Assembly: GCA_045643185.1 (NCBI GenBank)
Contig: JAZUKH010000185.1
Span: forward strand, 1-43,778
From: RGIG464 sp045643185
GTDB lineage: Bacteria; Myxococcota_A; Bradymonadia; UBA4248
DNA: 43,778 bases
Reading direction: 5' to 3'
Below are positions 40,495 to 43,778 of the stretch, one piece after another. Both the position numbers and the translations under genes were made by a program. The notes below the pieces were generated by a model, which saw only the letters and a program-made list of their open reading frames with translations, had not been told where the DNA came from and searched no databases. Every line of letters begins with the position of its first letter. Within the stretch, counting starts at the first letter, position 1.

Positions 40495-41382
40495 TTAGAA
40501 AGTCATCCCAAACTGAACCGCTGTCGGAGAAACGCTAAACGATACTGCTTCGTCTTTAGCGCCGTCACCGTCAACATCAACGTCGAGATGATTCAACTTG
40601 TAGCCGGAAATACCCGTCAAAATAGCACCCGTCACTGAAAGCGCAGCACCAGCACCCATAAGTCCAAAGCTTGTCACATAAGGACTTTTAACTGAAAAAC
40701 CGGAATACTTAGAATCATCAGAGCGCTTATATTCGATTTTATCGACTTTAAGAGCCATCACGCCACCGGCAACTGTGAGAGCCACACCGCCAACCAGAAT
40801 ACCAACACCGCTCCAAAGACCTGCTGTCCACGCATGCTTGGTTTCTTCGGCCATCTTGGCATTGCGCTCTTTCATGGCGACTTGCTCATATTCACCACGA
40901 ATCTCAGCTTCGTGTTCTACGGCAAGCAAAGCCTCGTACTTAGACTTGATTTCGTCGTAATCTGCCGTTTTGACCTTCAATTCTTCCAGTTCACCTTTAA
41001 ACGGAAGTTCATATTCGGCACGACGCATCCACATGCGTTCCTGCACAACCATTGGGACGTTCGGATAATCGACCAGATTTGCTGTTGCCTTTTCAGCATA
41101 TACTGCCGCATTCTTCATATCGCCAAGGTTGCGATAAGTCTCACTGACCGTAAAGTTGACAATCGGATGGCGATCACACTTCAGAATAAGCTGCTTACCA
41201 GCATCCAATGCCTTTTCATAGTTTTGTGCCTGAAAATTGTCGTTCATCTCCTGTTGGTACTTGGCCCACATTGGATCACTGTTAAGATTTGAACATTGCT
41301 GAGCCGATGCATTTGCAGACAGTGCCGTTATTCCTAACGTACATGCACAGAAAACAATCAACGCACGATATAATCTTTTCAT
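40495..41382 (-). CDS. Exported membrane protein with TPR-like N-terminus, first gene of a three-gene operon
   Basis: The signal peptide (residues 1-27) ends ASA. Residues about 30-130 have TPR-like helices (NFQAQNYEKALDAGKQLI, YRNLGDMKNAAVYAEKA). A helical charged stretch leads to two hydrophobic segments (GLWSGVGILVGGVALTVAGGV and GLMGAGAALSVTGAILTGI). The end has an acidic DVDVDGDGAKDEA and a final VQFGMTF strand with a C-terminal Phe, as in outer-membrane proteins. Proteins with this TPR plus two Gly-rich helices are common in myxobacteria-like genomes. ATG 41382 follows GGGGAGTGAAC; a longer reading from 41457 lacks support. The first gene of the operon sits downstream of an AT-rich 459-bp spacer. 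Confidence 0.7.
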   Translation of the reverse strand: MKRLYRALIVFCACTLGITALSANASAQQCSNLNSDPMWAKYQQEMNDNFQAQNYEKALDAGKQLILKCDRHPIVNFTVSETYRNLGDMKNAAVYAEKATANLVDYPNVPMVVQERMWMRRAEYELPFKGELEELKVKTADYDEIKSKYEALLAVEHEAEIRGEYEQVAMKERNAKMAEETKHAWTAGLWSGVGILVGGVALTVAGGVMALKVDKIEYKRSDDSKYSGFSVKSPYVTSFGLMGAGAALSVTGAILTGISGYKLNHLDVDVDGDGAKDEAVSFSVSPTAVQFGMTF

Positions 41383-41716
41383 GTTCACTCCCCGATTGGT
41401 TAAACCATCTTTTGCTCCACTACCAAATAATTCCACAATTATTTGAAGCAGAAGCACTTTACAACCAGTAAATTTTTGCCAGACATTCCAGACCGGAATC
41501 TGGAAATCAACACAAGCGTATCATAGAGTGACAAGCTATGTTTGTCAAAGCAAAATGCTTATCTCTTTGTTTTTCAAGGAATTCTGCCTACCTCAAACCA
41601 CATTGTTTAAGCATCAAGCAGAAACACATCCACAAAATATTATGTCAAACAAAACTAATTATGCTCTATGGAATCTACACAATCACAAATCGTGCTCCGT
41701 AACGTTATGAACTGAA

Positions 41717-41738
41717 GTCATTGCCAGCCGGCAATGAC
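41717..41738. other. Perfect hairpin in the 41383-41841 spacer
   Basis: GTCATTGCC pairs with GGCAATGAC around AGCC. No T-run follows, and its role is unknown. Another imperfect inverted repeat (ATTCCAGACCGGAAT) lies near 41485. The rest of the spacer is AT-rich with no gene that I can support. Confidence 0.45.
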
Positions 41739-41765
41739 ACGACGCCCCAATCCAGACATATAAAA

Positions 41766-41808
41766 AGCCCGACATATTGGCTTGACATTCATGCCAATAC
41801 ATCGGGCT
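41766..41808 (-). terminator. Rho-independent terminator of kinase paralogue 2
   Basis: AGCCCGACATATTGGC pairs with GCCAATACATCGGGCT (one mismatch). On the minus strand TTTTTA follows. Confidence 0.85.
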
Positions 41809-41841
41809 CACACAACGCGTATCGCTAACTGCACTTAGATA

Positions 41842-43305
41842 TTAAAACAGACCAGAAGGTATTTCACCTAAATCATTGTTGTGGCCTCTTGACCGGCCCG
41901 TTCTTGACGTTGCTGTATTCGACGATCTTCGATTAGCAGACTTTTTGCGAGCTTCTTCTTCAGCTCTCTGACGCTCTCTTTCAGCAGCAAGTCTAGCCTC
42001 TTCCGCTTGCTGAGCCTGCCTTTGTAGTTCAGCGATCTGAGCATCCGTAACGGCTTTATCCGCAGCAGCCAGCTTAGCAGCTTCCTCGGCGGCCTTTCTA
42101 GCAGCTTCTTCGATAGCCGTTTTCTGGTCAGCTTCCTGTTGCAGACGCTTTGCTTCAGCCTCAGCCGCGGCAATTTTGGCTTCAACCTCCATTTTTTCCT
42201 GTTGAGCCTTTGCAGCAGCCTCTTCTTCGGTGCGTTTGGAATGCGTATAGCCAAGCAGAGCAACCAAGCCGACGATCAGCACGATGCCACCGACAATCAG
42301 GTACTTCGAAAAGCCCTTAATATTCATTCCGCCTTTCTTGTCGCCACCTTCTTTAATGGATTCAAGATAAGCCTGCTCGCAGGCAGCGCGTTGCTGAATA
42401 GCTTCGGGGAGACATTCCTTCAGATCTTTAATGACGTCTGCAGCCGAATGATATCGATTGTCAGCGCTTTTTTCGCAACATTTGCGAATAATTTTGGCGA
42501 GGCATTCGGGAATAAGGGCAGGAATCTCGAGTTCCTCGTGAGCCTGTTTGAAGGCAATCTGCATCAAAGACCCACCAGCAACGCAAACCATACCGGTAAG
42601 GATTTCACAAAGCACAAGTCCGATCGCATAAATATCGCTTTCAGGCGTTGCACTAACCTGTCCCGTAAAAAGTTCCGGTGCCATATACGACGGGGTACCG
42701 CGAACAACGCCGAGGCGCGTTCGCATAAGTTCACCAAGAGCACCTTCCTGGAGAGTAGCAATACCAAAGTCGATAAGACGAACGACCGGAGGATCGGATT
42801 CCTGAATCACAAGGATGTTGGCCGGCTTAATATCACGGTGAATAATGCCTTTTCCATGAGCTTCGCCAAGAGCCTCAAGAACTTGGCAGATAATGCCCAC
42901 GCCATACTCAAACGGGAGAGCACCAAAATCACGCAAGAACTCGTCAAGCTGTACACCTTCGACAAATTCGAGGACGACGCATGGCGCACCATTAAACAGA
43001 CCATATTCAACACACTCGACACTGTGTTCATTTTTGAGTGATGACAGAATGCGCGCTTCTCGAAAGAAACGCCTTTTGGTCACCTCAGCCTCTTCTTCCT
43101 CAAGCCCTTCAGGCAACGCAAGAACCTTGATAGCAACATGACGCCCATCCAAGATTCGCCATGCATCATAAACGACAGAACACCCACCAGCGCCTTGCTT
43201 GCCTACGATGCGATAATTTGCCGATACCTCATTGTTTTCCAGGCGGGCAAATTCATCGAGCATTTCCTGGCTGACGGCATCTTTAACTGCTTGATTCTCT
43301 GACAT
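41842..43305 (-). CDS. Transmembrane Ser/Thr protein kinase with coiled-coil extension, paralogue 2
   Basis: This is closely related to the kinase at 21039 over the whole kinase domain: VGKQGAGGCSVVYDAWR, K60 in VAIKVL, HRDIKPANIL, LIDFGIATL, GTPSYMAPELFTGQ and SDIYAIGLVL. The transmembrane helix is about residues 331-352. The outer part is a Glu/Ala/Arg-rich coiled coil (AEAEAKRLQQEAD, AARKAAEEAAKLAAAD), then a Ser/Arg-rich stretch, ending GEIPSGLF. The kinase domain is nearly identical to paralogue 1, whereas the coiled coils have diverged, so the two may respond to different partners. It has its own terminator. It lies about 420 bp downstream of the 16S gene on the same strand, behind the terminator at 43507. 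Confidence 0.92.
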   Translation of the reverse strand: MSENQAVKDAVSQEMLDEFARLENNEVSANYRIVGKQGAGGCSVVYDAWRILDGRHVAIKVLALPEGLEEEEAEVTKRRFFREARILSSLKNEHSVECVEYGLFNGAPCVVLEFVEGVQLDEFLRDFGALPFEYGVGIICQVLEALGEAHGKGIIHRDIKPANILVIQESDPPVVRLIDFGIATLQEGALGELMRTRLGVVRGTPSYMAPELFTGQVSATPESDIYAIGLVLCEILTGMVCVAGGSLMQIAFKQAHEELEIPALIPECLAKIIRKCCEKSADNRYHSAADVIKDLKECLPEAIQQRAACEQAYLESIKEGGDKKGGMNIKGFSKYLIVGGIVLIVGLVALLGYTHSKRTEEEAAAKAQQEKMEVEAKIAAAEAEAKRLQQEADQKTAIEEAARKAAEEAAKLAAADKAVTDAQIAELQRQAQQAEEARLAAERERQRAEEEARKKSANRRSSNTATSRTGRSRGHNNDLGEIPSGLF

Positions 43306-43499
43306 ACTATTGTGCGCCTTGCAAATCTCAGGATATTCCTGATGTTTTCATTCCCCTGCTTTATTTCTAAAACATTGCTTTCCATATCATACAAGCTTTT
43401 CGGAGTGCATTCAACCTTATTATACTCACTGGGAGCGGCTTACCATGCATTATACCCGTTTCTCCGCATTGCCCCCAGCCCCCCCAGCCCAAGCTTGGC

Positions 43500-43531
43500 A
43501 AAAAAAAGGCTCGGTGTAAAACACCGAGCCT
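43500..43531 (-). terminator. Strong Rho-independent terminator downstream of the 16S gene
   Basis: AGGCTCGGTGT pairs with ACACCGAGCCT around AAA. On the minus strand, eight Ts follow. It lies about 193 bp after the 16S 3' end, which implies that the 16S transcript ends here. Confidence 0.9.
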
Positions 43532-43566
43532 AAAAGCTTTGGAAAAGAGACCTGATCCGCCAAATT

Positions 43567-43611
43567 GGTCGCTCAACAGTCACCCGCTCATATCAACTGA
43601 GCTATTCCGGA
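43567..43611 (-). pseudogene. Degenerate tRNA-Asn-like 5' half
   Basis: Read on the minus strand, TCCGGAATAGCTCAG, a D-arm (GCTC/GAGC), GGGTGACTGTTGAG. It resembles the 5' half of tRNA-Asn with anticodon GTT. The anticodon stem pairs only partly, no T-arm or matching acceptor 3' strand follows, and the D-loop has GA in place of GG, so it cannot be a working tRNA. Confidence 0.4.
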
Positions 43612-43655
43612 ATAAGAAAACCAAGAGGAAGAAACTGATCAGAGGTGCGTATGAC

Positions 43656-43698
43656 CACGGTCTGTAAGACGTGTCGCGACACGTCTTTGCAGACCGTG
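43656..43698. repeat. Long near-perfect hairpin before the 16S 3' end
   Basis: CACGGTCTGTA-AGACGTGTCG pairs with CGACACGTCT-TTGCAGACCGTG. It is related to the GTAGAGACG palindrome at 14505 and in element A. On the rRNA transcript it would lie 26 nt beyond the mature 16S 3' end and could serve in processing. Confidence 0.6.
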
Positions 43699-43723
43699 TC
43701 AACACATCCTATATCATTCCGTT

Positions 43724-43778
43724 AAAGGAGGTGATCCAACCGCAGGTTCCCCTACGGTTACCTTGTTACGACTTCACC
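43724..43778 (-). rRNA. rrs: 16S ribosomal RNA, 3' end (cut by window edge)
   Basis: The minus strand reads GGTGAAGTCGTAACAAGG, then TAACCGTAGGGGAACC, TGCGGTTGGATCACC and TCCTTT, the universal 3' end of bacterial 16S rRNA including the CCUCC anti-Shine-Dalgarno. Only the last 55 nt are in the window. The 3' boundary is set by the CCTCCTTT end at about 43724. Downstream there is no 23S gene or intact tRNA. Confidence 0.97.

Noticed and set aside
43567..43611. Functional tRNA-Asn gene
   Set aside because: No T-arm, no 3' acceptor strand and a mispaired anticodon stem.

Overview
The window looks like chromosomal DNA of a Gram-negative deltaproteobacterial or Myxococcota-type organism, perhaps Bradymonadales-like. 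The signs are three transmembrane Hanks-type Ser/Thr kinases, many lipoproteins with Cys-rich modules, a TolB-like propeller, a PpiD-like foldase, an Mla-type ABC ATPase, an amidase with a MYXO-CTERM-like tail, and clear GGAGG ribosome binding sites that match the CCUCC anti-SD in the 16S fragment. Rubrerythrin suggests an anaerobic or microaerobic life. This placement is inference from gene content; no marker gene is complete enough to settle it.

Layout. 1-6.1 kb: a cut-off Rpn-type nuclease (-), a degenerate ThpR-like 2H protein (+), a secreted amidase plus TolB-like propeller operon (+), and rbfA-nrnA (-). 6.5-14.5 kb: a co-directional block (+) with contractile-tail baseplate genes (gp25, a large J-like protein, and a tail-I-like protein with an N-terminal PASTA domain), a 515-aa partner, two small zinc-binding proteins, an acidic low-complexity protein and an MIF-type tautomerase. 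No sheath, tube, spike or ATPase gene is present. 14.5-22.5 kb: a tail-anchored kinase (-), a PpiD-like protein, rubrerythrin, a fused tandem MlaF-like ATPase (all +), and a second kinase (-). 23-26.3 kb: two secreted or lipid-anchored proteins (+). 26.4-43.3 kb: everything on the minus strand. This part holds an SGNH-hydrolase lipoprotein, an unknown protein, a metallophosphoesterase lipoprotein with a 14-copy 33-bp coding repeat, two overlapping WYL-regulator genes, an ankyrin lipoprotein, a three-gene operon of a membrane protein and two Cys-rich lipoproteins, and a third kinase that is a close paralogue of the second. The window ends in the 3' end of a 16S rRNA gene (-).

Most notable. (1) The 16S gene is followed within about 200 bp by a strong terminator and then a protein gene, with no 23S gene downstream, so the rRNA genes look unlinked. 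(2) A family of intergenic palindromic elements (at least seven copies) has conserved outer arms and a different self-complementary core in each copy. (3) A baseplate-only gene cluster carries a PASTA-tail protein fusion. (4) The two paralogous kinases end in the same IPSxLF tail. (5) A ThpR-like protein has lost both catalytic histidines.

How the genes may work together (inference). The baseplate block could build the cell-proximal end of an injection apparatus, with the PASTA domain holding it to peptidoglycan. The kinases appear to sense outside conditions through membrane-spanning C-terminal extensions. The Cys-rich lipoproteins and secreted hydrolases form the exported surface repertoire.
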